Assembly: GCF_019175385.1 (NCBI RefSeq)
Contig: NC_083337.1
Span: forward strand, 50,134,938-50,198,937
Source: Lycium barbarum
Taxonomy: Eukaryota > Streptophyta > Magnoliopsida > Solanales > Solanaceae
Direction of reading: 5' to 3'
DNA length: 64,000 nucleotides
Shown: positions 22,797 through 36,369 of the stretch, in pieces
Layout of the letters: every line of letters starts with the position of its first letter
How positions within the stretch are numbered: position 1 is the stretch's first letter
Notes under the pieces: model-generated
Databases searched by the model: none
What the model was told of the DNA's origin: nothing
What the model saw: only the letters and a program-made list of their open reading frames with translations
Position numbers and translations under genes: made by a program

Positions 22797-23153
22797 TTGA
22801 CTCGTAGGGAGGCAGCTGAAGCCTCTAACGCTGTGGTTACAAGTATTCTTACTATTTTCTCCTTTGATGCGTATTCATTGATGGATCCGGGTTCAACCTT
22901 ATCTTATGTGACCCCATATTTTGCTCTCGATTTTGGTATTGAACCTGAACTGCTGTTGAAACCCTTTGTTGTTGATACACCTTCCGGTATTCCTGTAATT
23001 GTTTCTAGGGTCTATAGAAATTGTGTTGTTAGGATTAAAGGTCGTGACACTATGGCTGATTTATATGAACTTGAGATGGTGGATTTTGATGTCATTATGG
23101 GGATGGATTGGTGTCTGCCTGTTATGCTAATGTGGATTGTCGCCATAAGTTAG
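22797..23153 (+). pseudogene. pol: Element E protease segment
   Basis: Retropepsin-like segment with DPGST (SLMDPGSTLSYVTPYFA) and FDVIMGMDW, colinear with B's protease. It ends in a frameshift at about 23108-23150, after which the reading continues in another frame. Confidence 0.85.
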
Positions 23154-24660
23154 TTCATTTTGCCTTTCCTGATGAACCTATTATTGTTTGGGAGGGTGAA
23201 ATTGCTAAGCCCCGAGGTAGATTTATTTCCTATCTTAAGGCTCGTAAATTGATTACTAAGGGGTGTATCTTCCATTTGGTTGCGGTTAATGATACAAAAG
23301 TCGTTGTACCTAAATTAGCATCTATTCCCATAGTGAGTGACTATCCAAAGTGTTTCCCGAAGATCTTCCTGGTATTCCTCCTGATAGAGTCATTGATTTT
23401 GGGATTGATGTTATTCCCGACACCCAACCAATTTCCATTCCTCCATATCGTATGGCTCCAGCGGAGCTAAGGGAATTAAAAGAACAATTGAAGGATTTGT
23501 TGGATAAAGGTTTCATCCGACCAAGTTCCTTACCTTGGGGTGCTCCAATCTGGTTTGTTAGGAAGAAAGATAGTTCCCTTAGGATGTGTGTTGACTATCG
23601 CTAGCTTAATAAGGTGACCATTAAGAATAAATATCCTTTGCCTAGGATAGATGATCTATTTGACCAACTTCAGGGTGCTAAGTTCTTCTCGAAGATTGAC
23701 TTAAGCTCTGGGTATCACCAATCGAAAATAAAGGAACAAGATATTCCGAAAACAGTGTTCCATACTTGTTATGGGCACTTCGAGTTTTAGTAATGTCCTT
23801 TGGGTTGAATAATGCGCTTGATGCATTTATGGACCTAATGAATCGTGTGTTTAAACCTTATCTGGATCATTTCATCATTGTTTTCATTAATGATATTTTG
23901 GTGTATTCAAAGAGTCGTGAGGATCATGCAAATCACCTGAGAATAACCCTGACAACACTTAAGGAGAACAAGCTTTATGCAAAATTCTCTAAGTGCGAAT
24001 TCTGGCTTAATTCTCTGGCTTTCTTAGGCCATGTGGTGTCTGGCGACGGTATTAAGGTTGACCCTCAGAAAATTTCAGCAGTGAAGGATTTGCCTAGACC
24101 CACGAGTGTGACTGATATTCGTAGTTTCTTGGGTGTGGCTAATTACTACAGAAAGTTTTTGGAAGGCTTTTCATCAATAGCTTTGCCATTGACTAAGTTG
24201 ACGCAAAAGGCTTCTAAGTTTCAACGGTCTGAACCTTGTGAAAAGTATTTCCAGGAGCTTAAGGCAAGGTTGACTTCGACTTCTATTCTGAGTTTACCCT
24301 CTAGGTCTGGTGGCTATGTGGTGTATTGTGATGCCTCTAGGGTTGGGTCGAGTTGTGTGTTAATGCAGAATGGTAAGGTGATTTCTTATGTATCGCGACA
24401 GTTAAAAAAGCATGAGAAGAATTACCTGACTCATGACTTGGAGTTGACTGCTGTGGTATTTGCTTTGAAGATTTGGAGTCATTAATTATATGGTGAGCAT
24501 TGTGATGTTTTCACTGATCATAAGAGTTTACAATATATTTTCAAGCAGCAAGAGTTGAATCTCAGACAATGGAGATGGTTGGAGTTATTGAAATATTACG
24601 ACTTGAATATCTTGTATCATTCGGGTAAGGCAAATGTAGTTGCTGATGCTTTGAGTAGAA
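23108..24660 (+). pseudogene. pol: Element E reverse transcriptase and RNase H, broken in several frames
   Basis: Pieces at 23108-23470, 23350-23604, 23605-23790 and 23766-24485 together cover the reverse transcriptase and RNase H region in order. Breaks: frameshifts near 23350 and 23790, a TAG at 23602-23604, a TAA at 24483-24485. The catalytic box reads FINDILVYS: the first Asp of the pair is Asn (codon 23889-23891), so this copy could not polymerise DNA even without the stops. RNase H keeps [13 protein letters not shown] and FTDHKSLQ. Confidence 0.88.
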
Positions 24661-25735
24661 AGTCTATGGGCACGTTGGCATATTTTGGTGCACATGACAT
24701 GCCTATGGGAAGGGAAATTCGAAGACTTGCTAGCCTTGGTGTCGGGCTTGATGAAACCGAAGATGGACTCACAAAGTCTGCCCATTTTCTCTCTGTGAAG
24801 ACGTCATATACCACAACGGAGTACGCCAAATTATATCTAAAAGAGATAGTTAGATTGCATGGGATTCCGGCAACCATCATATCTGATAGAGGTAGGCAAT
24901 TCACTGCTCATTTTTGGAAATCTTTTAAGGAAGGTCTGGGAACTAGAGCTAAATTGAGCACTGCCTTTCATCCTAAAACTGACAGGCAGGCAAAGAGAAC
25001 TATTCAGACTCTGGAAGATATGTTGTAAGCCTGTACTATAGATTTCAGAGGAAATTAGGATGAACATTTACCTCTTGTGGAATTCGCGTACAACAATAGT
25101 TACCAAGCGAGTATTCAGATGGCTCCTTATGAGGCTCTTTATTGGTTGGTTTGAACCAACTGAAGTAGAATTGTTGGGTCCTGACTCAGTTCATGAAGAA
25201 ATCGAGAAATTTAATCTTATTGTACAACGACTCAAGACAGCTCAGAGTAGACAAAAGTCTTATACGGACATGAGGCGACGTGAGCTAGAGTTTTCTGTTG
25301 GTGACAGGGTATTCTTGAAAGTGTCGCTGATGAAGGGAGTAATGCTGTTTGGTAAAAAGGGTAAGCTTATTCCTCAATTCATTAGCCCTTATGAGATTGT
25401 TAGGAAAATTGGGACGATGGCTTATGAATTGAAGTTGCCATCTGATATGGCCATGGTGTATCCTGTGTTTCACATTTCGATGTTGAGATGGTACAAACCT
25501 GATCCTTCTTATATGTTGAACCATGAAGGGGTTGAAATTAATGAAGGGTTATATTATGTAGAAAAACCAGTTCAGATTCTAGATCGTCAAGTTAGAAGGT
25601 TGAGCACAAAGGATGCAGCTTCAGTTAAAGTCCTGTGATGAAACCCTGATACCGAAGAAGCAACTTGGGAAGCAAAGGAGGACATGAAGAAAATATATCC
25701 TCACTTGTTCCCTATTGCAGGTATGAGTTAAGTTT
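24661..25735 (+). pseudogene. pol: Element E integrase and chromodomain-like tail, internally deleted
   Basis: Directly after the RNase H tether the frame jumps at about 24765 from the linker (GLDETEDG) to LTKSAHF, removing the HHCC zinc domain and the part with the first catalytic Asp. The second Asp is present (ISDRGRQF, 24885) but the Glu is Lys (codon 24993-24995). Stops follow at 25026-25028 and near 25055, and another short deletion lies at about 25142. The C-terminal part (FISPYEIVRKIG, FHISMLRWY, RRLSTKDAASVKVL, TWEAKEDMKK) is still recognisable to about 25735. Confidence 0.85.
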
Positions 25736-25848
25736 CTAGCTATTCTTACGCGAATCATTTGCGTTTGTTTGAAACAACTTGTCGTTTAGTGGATCCTTGT
25801 TAGGCTACGATTCTCATTCGAGGAAGAATGATCTTGAGTGGGGGATAA
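25736..25848 (+). other. Element E 3' tail and polypurine tract
   Basis: Non-coding tail with CATTCGAGGAAGAATG (an imperfect form of the PPT-side palindrome) at about 25815-25830, and the purine run GAGTGGGGGATAA directly before the 3' LTR. Confidence 0.78.
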
Positions 25849-26069
25849 TGTAACACTCGATAAATCCGGGTTAAGTATGAAAGTGTCTTGGAGAATCAGG
25901 ACTTCACTGTTTTGGTTAATGTAAAATACAGCCAAAGAATACGGCCGATATTGTATTTCTAGGTGTATTTCATTAGCCTCCCTACGTGGTCCACTATTTT
26001 GTTAATGTAAAATACAGCCAAAAAATATGGCCTATATTTTGACATACGGTTCGTATTTCTGGGCATATC
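25849..26069 (+). repeat. Element E 3' LTR, first part
   Basis: TGTAACACTCGATAAATCC..., matching the start of the 5' LTR including its ACGG/CCGT dyads, cut at 26069 by solo LTR F. The target copies are ATATC on the left (26065-26069) and ATTTC on the right (33569-33573), one mismatch; the 5' LTR has ATTTC at the same place. Confidence 0.87.
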
Positions 26070-27061
26070 TGTTACACCTCGAAAAAAATTTCCGTTCATG
26101 AACAGAGAATAGACTGACGAAGGGTGGGACGTATGCGATGTTTTTATGAGTAAGAAATAGCATTTGATGATTCTAAATGAGATTTCAAAGGCATTTGAAG
26201 TAAGAGAAGAAAGCTGCCAAGAGGAGGCAAGACATATGAGAGGTGTCGGAAAGGATTTAAAAATAACGAATTAACGATGACTTAATGATACTTTGGAGAA
26301 GAGTTATAACGTCCCCTATATTGTTAATAAAGCGATAAACAAGTGTTAAGGAGGTTCTATAAGGATTGGAGATCAAACGAGTCGACGAAAATGATTTTCG
26401 AAAAACTGTGGATTGTACGGTTCATTATACGGACCGTACAAAAGATACGGACCGTAGGTATGGCCGTATATTTAGCCAAGATGGGCAGTGTTCACTGGAA
26501 CCATTATACGGTCACACATACGGACCGTATAAATTGTACGGACCGTATGTGTGTCCGTATAAATGGGTCGGGACAGAATTGTGTGTATTTAATAAGGGAC
26601 CAAGTTCATTTCATTTCATTTCCCTTCACTCCCCTTCTCTCTAAAACATCTCTCTACACTTCTCCAACAAGAATTCAAGTGGTATTTGTGATCAATTACA
26701 TCAAACCAAGGAAATCAAATGTAAGAAACCCATTAAAGTTCATCCAAGACAAGGAATCCAAGTGAAGGTGAAACTAGGGCTTTGCTCAAGTGAAGTGTTT
26801 GCACTCAAGGTTCATTCCTACACCATCTAAGGTAAGTTTTATGGTATTTACATGTTGTTTAAGGTATTTGAAAGTTGAAGCACTTGGATTGTGAAAGGAT
26901 ATAGAAAATGGGTCATGAAAGTGTGAATAGTGTCATTTTGAGTGATAACTTGAATTGAGTGACGATTATTGATGTGTTGTGATATTGTTATGTTATAAAT
27001 GATATTAAGGACATGGGATAATCATTATATGTGAGAAAATGCCCTAGTATACTATGACTAT
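26070..27061 (+). mobile_element. Solo LTR F, first part
   Basis: Begins TGTTACACCTCG like B and G. It holds a dyad cluster at 26418-26572 (ACGGACCGT cores), a TATA-like GTATTTAATAAG at about 26586 and a donor-like AAG|GTAAG at 26832. Interrupted by J with target duplication ACTAT (27057-27061, 31275-31279). No interior, PBS or PPT is found between its ends, so it is a solo LTR. Confidence 0.87.
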
Positions 27062-30000
27062 TGTCACGCCCCAATTCCATGGGACGTGATGGGCACCCGA
27101 CCCCACATCCGGAGCCGAGCGAACCCACAGACTCCTTTCACGCAGATAATTTTTTTTTTTTCAAATCTTTAATCCGAATAATCATGAAATACATATTAAA
27201 GTTCGTAAGTCAGACAGAATCTGTAATTATACAAAATTTAATACATAACACAAATTAACATATCAGTTGATGGAACCACTGACAGACTGACATATCATAC
27301 CCACGACACTGTCTGCAAAGTCTCTAACATAGATCCAGAAAACATATCATACCAACTCTGACTCGGCAACACTCCAGGAGCAAATGGAGCTGCCAATCCA
27401 ACTGGAGCATCTTCAATCATAGCTGCTAATCATCTGGGAGTACCTGCGCGGCATGAAACGCAGCCCCCGAAGAACAGGGGGTCAGTACGGAATGTGTACT
27501 GAGTATGTAAGGCATACAACATAAGTAACAGAGCTATAACTGGAACAGACAGAACTAGCAGATAAATGCCCTACTTCGAATACCAGACACTTACCTTTCA
27601 GACGCAGCTCATACCTACCTGTCTCGTATACCAAAAGAGTACAGAAAGTAAGTCAGTCGGCCAGAGTACCCAAAAATACCTGTTTTGTAACCGCAGATCG
27701 CGTGTCCGAAGAGGTACAGAGAATACAGAGCGCACCGGTGATGTCACACGTCAGACGGAGTACAGCACATACAGAATATTCAGGTAAGATCATATATCGG
27801 ACGAAAGGTCGAACGTACAGAGTAATCAGACGTCATCATACATCGAGCGGGATACAGAACGTACAGAATGTTCAGATACTGACATATATCGGACAGAGTA
27901 CAGAGCGTACAGAAGGCTCAGAAGATGACATGTGTCGGACAGAATACAGAATGCATGTCAAAATCGTAAACCTCATATGTGTATGACGTGTCCCGGCCCT
28001 CCGATGAGGGACTCAGTGAATAGGATCATGTATAGCAGAATCAGATATCATATATGCAAATAGCGTGTCCTGGCCCTTTATTAAGGGACTCGGTAGATAA
28101 AATCATGCATCTCAGAATCATGTATACATAACGTGTCCCGGCCCTTTATTAAGGGACTCGGTAGATGAAATCATGCATATCAGAATCATGTATACATAAC
28201 GTGTCCCGGCCCTTTATTAAGGGACTCGGTAGATGAAATCATGCATATCAGAATCATGTATACATAACGTGTCCCGGCCCTTTATTAAGGGACTCGGTAG
28301 ATGAAATCATGCATATCAGAATCATGTATACATAACGTGTCCCGGCCCTTTATTAAGGGACTCGGTAGATGAAATCATGCATATCAGAATCATGTATACA
28401 TAACGTGTCCCGGCCCTCTACTGCGGGTCTCGGTGAATAACAATCATGTGCCGTCCTGGCCACCATCCCCATATCATCACATCACAATCACATACAGATA
28501 ACGTGTCCCGGCCCGCAAGTTCGAGGGACTCGGTGAATAGTGCAGAGAGGTTGCACGAGAACATGTCCTGGCCCGGGACTCAGTGAATCAGAATCGTATC
28601 GTGACGTACGCACGAGATCATAACGTGCCCTGGCCCGGGACTCAGTGAAAGATACATTGAGTCGCGCACGAGCAGAGTAGTGCAGAAACATATGCATGTG
28701 AAATCAGACTCGATGGATACATACGCTTACTATCCTCGGAAGATTCAGCACAAGTCTTGGATTCGTCCGAGTTAGTATTAGGAAGTCATGAACATTTAGA
28801 AAGCAGAAACCTCTTCGGACTTTTAAGCGATCCGAGATCGTACCGGAAGAACATTACTACTTACAGAACGTACTCATATCGGAATATTCGAATCAGAAAA
28901 CACATATCCACACACTCATAGCAGAATGCTTATATCGGAATATTCGTATCAAAATACTTATATCAAACATTTATGTCAGAATGTTTATATCAAAATACTT
29001 ATATTCGGGTACTTATTAGAACGCTTCCATCGAATTATTCAAACCAGATCATCCGTATCGGGTCACTTATATCGGACTAGTCAAATCAGTATACTCATAT
29101 CGGGGTTACAGGATACTTATAGCAAACTCGAATAATTAGTCCAAAATTTCCATTGTTTAGCGAACGGAATTAATGCAAATAGTACTATACACTTAGGTCT
29201 TGAGAGATGCGGGCCCACCTCGGGTCGAGTCGGATAACGGACCTAAAAATGTGGTCATTATGTCCTAGTAGGTCATCCTTGAAGATTTCAAAACATTCTA
29301 CTTTCGTTTTCAAAGGTTACGGACGCTTAACCATTTCTGGCACTAAAGTGTAACTAATTAATTCAATTCTATTGAATGAATAGTAACTAAATCCGATCTC
29401 GGATTTCTAGATTTAGAGTGGCCCCCGAGGCACGTAATCAAGCCTAGTACATCTAAGACATGCCAAAGAAGGAAAAGGGAAGCCTTACATACCTTTTCTG
29501 CCGCTTACGCTTCTCCAAATCCCCGTCCGAAGTTCGCCAAAATCCGCAATTTGGTCATGTTTGCCAGTTACTATTCATGAGGCTTTAAAATTCCAATCTT
29601 GAATTTGTTCTTGTCTGCCGAAATTTCGGCAGCACCTCCCCTGTAACTGCACCATCCCGAGAATATGGCTCGGCCCAAATCAACATCAACAGCAATCCGG
29701 GAATTCAACCCGGCCAAACTATCAACAATACCAACAATCCATACATTTAACAACATTATTGCCATCAATACAAGGAAGCATATTTGATTCACATTATCTA
29801 GCAAAACAGCCCGCACACAATTATAACTTCCATTTGAGTTGTTAAACTCTCATTTACATCATAAAACCCGCAACACAACATCAACAATCAACACAAACTA
29901 CATTATGACATAAGTAGTCTTCTTTCTACATAACTCAAGAACTTCCATCCAACTTCACACTATCAAACTAAGGTCAACATTTCTATATTCATTAACTAAT

Positions 30001-31274
30001 TCAAGATTATACAAATACATTCCATTAGCATTCCATACATTATTCACGAATTCAAGTATTCCCACCAAATTCCATATTCCATCCAAACCTTCTACGAACA
30101 CAACAAAGCTTCCAAATCACATTGTCTTCCCTACTAATTTATTAACAACAACCATAATTCACATTTAGAACCTTACTTCCATCATTATATAAAAATCATA
30201 TAAAATTCACATAAATTCCCATAATTACATACAAGCAACTTCAACGCCAATTCAAGTCGTTAAACCCTTATTTGCATCATAAGGATCACAACAACACAAC
30301 TAACAAACTAAATAAATTTAATCCACTTCCATTCCAATTCCATACACCACACGGCCAATACCTACATTTCCAACTTCAACCAAATTTATTCAACTTTCAT
30401 TTCCATTACAAATCCCACATTAACCACAACTAGAATACAACATAGAATCCAACTCATCTCAACCATACCACATACCACACACACGGCCACATGCATGCAT
30501 TTACGTCCACTTTGAAACTTTCCATATTTTCATAAATTCTACTCATTTCTACATTTCACAACATAAACTAAGTCTTCATAACCCATAAAAGAGAATGAAA
30601 TCATACCTTTTCTTCCAAAGTTCTTCACTTGGCCAAGGTGTCAAATTGAAGAAACAAGTGCTCCTCCTTCCGAAACAATTACACCACGTTGTAGAGGAGG
30701 CTTGAATTAGTGGAAATACAACAAAAACATAATTTTTGGGAGCAAAATTTGAGGGGACAAAATTTGGAGACCATGGCCGAATGGCCATGGTTGTTTTTCT
30801 CCTTCTTTCTTTCTTCTTCCTCTCCAATTTCTTGAACTAAAATGAGGTCTTCTCTTATATATATATTCCATAATCATGTGAGAGGCACATGCCTCTCTCT
30901 AGATTTTTCCTTAACTTTTCTAGAAAAGATGACTTAATTTGTCATCTTTTTATTATTTCCTTTTTTTTTTTTTGTCACATGGTCAATAGGGCCCTTTTTG
31001 GAATATTCATGAAACTTGGGTGAAATTCCCATTTTGCCCCTCGACTTTTCTCAGTATTACGATTTTGCCCCTAGCCTTCCACATTGTTTCCACAACCCAT
31101 TTTTGCCAATTTTCCTTTTCTACCTTAGCCTCTCACAATAATTCCATGCTAATAATAGTCATAAATAATTTTATAACGACTTGCACATTAAAATGATTTT
31201 TGAAAAGTCGTCTCGCCCTTAACTTTCCACGACGACTTCGAAATATCCAAGCGTACAAAGTGCGGGCTACAACA
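27062..31274 (-). mobile_element. Solo LTR J (4.2 kb)
   Basis: TGTCACGCCC...CTACAACA, 4213 bp, with a perfect ACTAT duplication. It has the A/K/L LTR layout on the minus strand: hairpin GAGAGGCA-CA-TGCCTCTC at 30880-30897, TATA-like run 30856-30866, donors near 30604 and 29491, a tandem array 27988-28640, twin hairpins at 27464-27481 and 27482-27502. No coding region, PBS or PPT inside; one of the longest LTRs in the window. Open frames in it show no family features. Confidence 0.87.
27988..28640. repeat. Tandem array with 68-bp period in LTR J
   Basis: Units start ACGTGTCCCGGCCC at 28131, 28199, 28267, 28335 and 28403, exactly 68 bp apart and nearly identical; more diverged or shortened units stand on both sides. 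Each unit contains the small inverted repeat CCCTTTATTAAGGG followed by ACTCGGT. The middle copies must have amplified recently. Confidence 0.9.
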
Positions 31275-32860
31275 ACTATGATTATGGATGAATTGAAGTG
31301 GAATTGTGAAACGAGGGTAATGTAGATGAATGAAGATTGTTGGTTATGATATTGTGAACGTTATTATGAATGTTTGGGAGTTGATATACAATATGGGAAA
31401 GGTTGTATAAACAAAGGAAATGCTGCCCAATTTTCTCTAGCTCTAGTAGGCACATTCATATAATCAATTAGCTAATGTGAATGCAAATTCTCTTAAAGTT
31501 AGAAACGTGAGCATTGAAGGAGAACAACCAAGCGATGGAAATTGTTAAGAGAAAGAGGTATGTAAGGCTAGTACTTTCTTTCTAAGGCATGAATCTTATG
31601 GTATGCATCCCCCTATCTCTCCATCATTTTCCTACACATTGGGAACTATGAATTTACGAGTATAAAGAACTTCATATAAGAGAAAGAAAAGAGATATGTT
31701 ACGAACATGACAATACCGGTGATGAACCTAAGTCTAGATGTCATAAAGCTCATGATATGATATTCCTACGAAGCTAATGATCCTTATATGATTCCTATGA
31801 TAGTATTTCCCTTACATCTCCATGACTTTCTTACCTTCCGGAAAACTAAGAGCCTATGTTCATGAATGGCCATATGGGATAAGATAAGAGGTATGTTACG
31901 AATGTGATAATGATGATGATGAGTCTAAGTCCAAGATTTTATGGCCTATAATATTATGGTTCTACAAGGCTAATGATCCATAGTATGATCCATTGATGTT
32001 GTTCATTGAATACACTCACCTTATATGCTAATTCCTTCAAGGTGAGGCAAAATGCTTATGAATTCTCCATAAAGGAATTGGGGGTTCTCGACCTTATGTC
32101 ACCTCGACATTGTTATATATTGTCTATAAGCTCTATTGCATGTCCTATGACCAATGTTCCGAAGAGTTACGGGTCTAGGTTCATAAGGGGTTCCATATGA
32201 GATTAAGGTAGAAGATATGCCATATATATGATGATGGTAACGATGAGCCTAAGTTAGAGATTATAAAGTCTATTATGCGATATTATTACGAAGTTCAAGC
32301 TACGGATACGATCCGATTCTCATAGATTTTCTTTAAATCCAAACGTATGCTCTATGAAAATTTATGATACGTTTATGAGATATATATGATGATAATAATG
32401 ACGATGTCGATATTGATGACGTTTAAAAAAAAATGATGACGCTAAAGATATTTATGGGCTTTTATGTATATATATGCCTATGTATGGCTATTATGAAACC
32501 CCGACCTTATAAGGCCGGGTAGGATATGTATATATTCATGTAACGCGCGCGCACCTCTGAAGTTGGGTATAGATAAACCTGAAGCCTTGGTTGGCCAAGT
32601 ATGTGTAACCCTGAAGCCTTGGTTGGCCAGGTATGTGTAACCCTGAAGCCTTGGTTGGCCAGGTATGTATATGATATAAATATGTATATGATATATATAT
32701 GTATATGATGTGAATATGTATATGATATGGATATGTACATGATATAGACATGAATATGATATATGTAGGAAAAGCCCAAAAAATATGTATGCGATATTGT
32801 CAAGCCACAACGTGGCCGTATACGGATAACGTTTAATGCGTATGAGCAGATTCAGTGTTA

Positions 32861-32953
<93 letters not shown>

Positions 32954-33568
32954 GATACGCGCTATGATATGACGATGTACGCGCTATGATGAAACATGTA
33001 CGTGATATTATATGATATAGGCATGAAAGGTATCCTCCCTTAAAAGTTACGCATGTTATGTCTTCATCTTATGTCTTATGACTCTCTATTAGGTTTATTT
33101 CGTTTATGCCTTACATAATCAGTACAATATTCGTACTGACGTCCGTTTTCTTTGGATGTTGTGTTCATGCCCACAGGTAGACAGGGAGGCGACCCAGATT
33201 TATAGAAGCCGATAAGCAGAGTTTTGAAAGCACTCCATTATTCCGGAGGTGCCATTGATTTACCATTTTATGTACATGTATGTTTTGGGCACGACGGGGT
33301 CCTGTCCCGTCCATATGTCTAGTATTATAGTAGAGGCTCGTAGATACGTATGTGTGGGTTGTATGGTCTTACGATTTTGATAAGCGTATATATGTATATA
33401 TGTATGTGTGTATTATTTTGATAGCCGAAGGGCTTATGTATATAAAGGTAATTATGTTTCCAAATGAGAAATGATTTTCTTATGATATGAGTACGATAAG
33501 TAAGGGAATGAGTGGTGCTCGGTGGTTAGCCCCGGGTACCCGTCACGGCCCCTAGTTGGTTCGTGACA
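31275..33568 (+). mobile_element. Solo LTR F, second part
   Basis: Rest of LTR F, ending GGTTCGTGACA. Contains the second donor-like GAG|GTATGTAAGGCT (GT at 31558), a three-copy 32-bp tandem repeat (32575-32665, CCTGAAGCCTTGGTTGGCCA), a long TA-dinucleotide run (32863-32949) and twin hairpins at 33119-33139 and 33140-33158. Without J it would be about 3.3 kb. Confidence 0.87.
32863..32949. repeat. (TA)n microsatellite in LTR F
   Basis: About 87 bases of pure TA dinucleotides. Similar shorter runs occur in D (36342-36366), K (43578-43616), L (53345-53371) and N (59309-59363). Confidence 0.93.
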
Positions 33569-35150
33569 ATTTCACCCACCTCCAGCAGTGTGTAAATAAA
33601 GCGAGGTTCAGTTAATTTTATCACTTATTCACATTCTCATAAACCCTAAGGACGAATATCTTTCCTCCAAGTCTTCGAACACTAAGGCGAGAACATCTTT
33701 AATATTATTAATCAATCCTAGCATTAAACCCATGATTCTTGAATGAAAACCTGGGGTTGCAAGGTAATCTTTCTCAAAGTGACTCAAGCTAGGGTTTTGG
33801 GTGTTGTTTATCGTAAAACTGAATTGTTGAATTACATAAGGCTTAATTAAGGTATGTCTCTTTTGAAAACCTTGTTTGGATGTGTGTATACTTTTTAAAA
33901 GTTCTTTATTGAATAAAAGGCGAGCTTTTCATACTTTAAAACATGAATTAATGCTTTGATTGTGGTTGGTGTGCATGAGGGGACAAGCCCACATTATACC
34001 TTGATTGTATTATACATTACACATGTATACGTAATTCTAACCATTTTCCTCTATAAGAGATGATCAACAATAATGGCTAAGAGATTGGTAATGGTGTTTT
34101 TTTATGTGAACTAAAATACTAATTGATGATGTGACTACCTTGAGATGAATTGTGATTCGGCTTCTATGCTTCGAACTTTGTTGTCATGTTTGTCCTAGCT
34201 ACTCGGAAGGAAGGGTAGTCACTATGGATCCTAGTGTGGTAATGCCTAGCCATTCGAGAGGAAGAGTGGCCACTGCGGGTTTGCTACCCTGGTACGGTTT
34301 ATGCCTAGCTATTCGGGAGGAAGGATAGCCACCGAGAGTTTAATATTCCGGTGTGGTGCGCAGTTATGTTTAGGGAACCTCAAAGGTCATCCCTTTAATG
34401 TGATTCGTTCTTGAGCCTGTATTGGCATGTGTGATATCTTTATCTCTTTATGAAAGTATTACTGATGATAATCTGGAAAATTGAAAGGACATAACCGAAA
34501 GTTGTAACTTGAAAAAAAGGGGTTCTCATCCATTTTGACAAGCACATTGAACCAAGTTAATAACTGTCTTACAGTGCTTTCACGTGTTTTCCATAACTGA
34601 TTTCTTTCCTCATTATTGTGTCTGATTTTTATATGTCATATTGTCCCCGAGGCACTCACTGAGTACAAACTACTCAGGCATACTATTGTTGTTTTTTATG
34701 GTATGTTAGGTAACGAAGAAGAGCAGGTTCGTAGAGACTAAAGCGCTAGGAGAACTTGTCGTTGCTGTTGATTTGGTGAGCCCACATGCTCATTCGTGGG
34801 TCATCCTCTATTTATTCGTTCCATTTATTTATATTAGTTTTCCAGGCTCCGTACCGATGATTAGACGGCCATCCTTTATTCTTAGAAGCTCCATAGTTTA
34901 CATTCATGCTCTGGGTAGTTGAAGAGTTGTTGCGTAATTCTATGGGCACTTTTTATATCTTTATTAAGTTATATGACATTAAAGACTTCTGCTGATCTTA
35001 ATTTTGACATCTTGATTAGAATGCATTTATCTATAAACTATTGGTAATTGAGTAGTGAACCTGGCGATGTCGTCGGATGTTTAAGTTCTTCCGATGTTGT
35101 TCATGACGTTGGATGTCGATCACGTCGAGGGTGGGATTTGGGGTGTGACA
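33569..35150 (+). repeat. Element E 3' LTR, second part
   Basis: Begins with the right target copy ATTTC and continues the E LTR from the dyad region onward: TATA-like area at 33590-33600, donor-like AAG|GTATGT at 33850, short repeats at 34195-34345, hairpin near 34660-34680, end GGTGTGACA. It is followed by the ATTAA duplicate and element D's LTR. Confidence 0.88.
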
Positions 35151-36338
35151 ATTAAAGGGCCACGACTTGGATCTTTTGTTACACCAAAAATCAGAAATTT
35201 CTAGACCCTTCATGCTCTCTCTACCCTCTCTATTTATCCATACACTTCATAAGCCAAATTCATGTAAGAATCAAGCTTTGAAACCCTAAGTTAGTCCATG
35301 GGTGATGATGATCTTTGCTCCTAAGTTATTTTTTATCGTAGTTTTGGGTTGAAACAATGTTGGGGAGCTAGGGTTCTCTACGATTGAGGTATGTTCTCTC
35401 TATACTCCTTATAATGAGTTGATTTAGCGATTAGTAAGCAATAAAAGTGAAGGAAATTGTGGTAGGAAAGGTTATGGGACATTGTGTTGTAATTATTGGT
35501 TGTGAATGGAAATTGGAAGGAAGTTTTGGACTGTTTTAGGTGTAAATTGTATATAACTTCCTAGTTATGGAGTTGTTGATGTTGCTATTGTTGTTAGGAG
35601 TTGATTTGGAATTTGGTGAAAGTCAATAAAATAGGGGAAGTGCTGCCCAAATTCCGCTAGCCCATTAGCTAATCTAGTTTGAACTTATGAGTGTTACGAA
35701 GACTTAACCTTAGTGTAAATCCTCTTGAATGTAGATTTGCGAGCTTGGGAAGAGAACGTTAAGTAGTTAAGGAGACGTAAAGGTATGTTAAGGCTAACCC
35801 TTTGTTTCTTAAGGCATGATTCCTTTGTTGTAAATGTTCACACGATATCCATAATATCCTTATCCCCAAAATGCTAGAACCTCGTGATTCTCAAGCTTCA
35901 TAGTGATAGTGTTGATAAATGCTCTTCATGATGATGATGATTTCATTTCCAAAGATACTAAAACTAATAATTTTTGATGTTCTCATGATATTATTGAGCT
36001 TGTTATATGATTATTGATTTTTACTCATTATTGTTGACCTCATCTTATGATATTTATTCCTTCAAGGTGAGATATAGAGATGATGTTGATCCTATAATGA
36101 TACATCGGAGGTTACCGACCTTACGTCACTTCGACAGATTTATGGCTTTTATTTGGGCTCAAATGCGTGCTTTATATATGTATATATTTTCTCACACCGA
36201 GTCGTGCTATAGTCGAGCCGGTACTGCACGTAGATGTGCACACCACTGCAGTGGGTACGTTATGATGATACCCTGGACACGGGATGCCCCGGACGTGGGA
36301 TGATATGATATATGAATTGGGCTGCACGTTCCGCAGCA

Positions 36339-36369
<31 letters not shown>

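Noticed and set aside
27988..28440. Regular 68-bp direct repeats as a possible CRISPR array
   Set aside because: There are no unique spacers between repeats; whole units are repeated. The context is a plant LTR.
32478..32810. Three overlapping minus-strand open frames rich in Tyr/Ile/His
   Set aside because: They read through AT-rich and 32-bp tandem repeats of LTR F; composition is that of the repeat.
32863..32949. (TA)n run as an origin or matrix-attachment site
   Set aside because: Simple dinucleotide slippage explains it; several LTRs here have such runs and nothing else supports a function.
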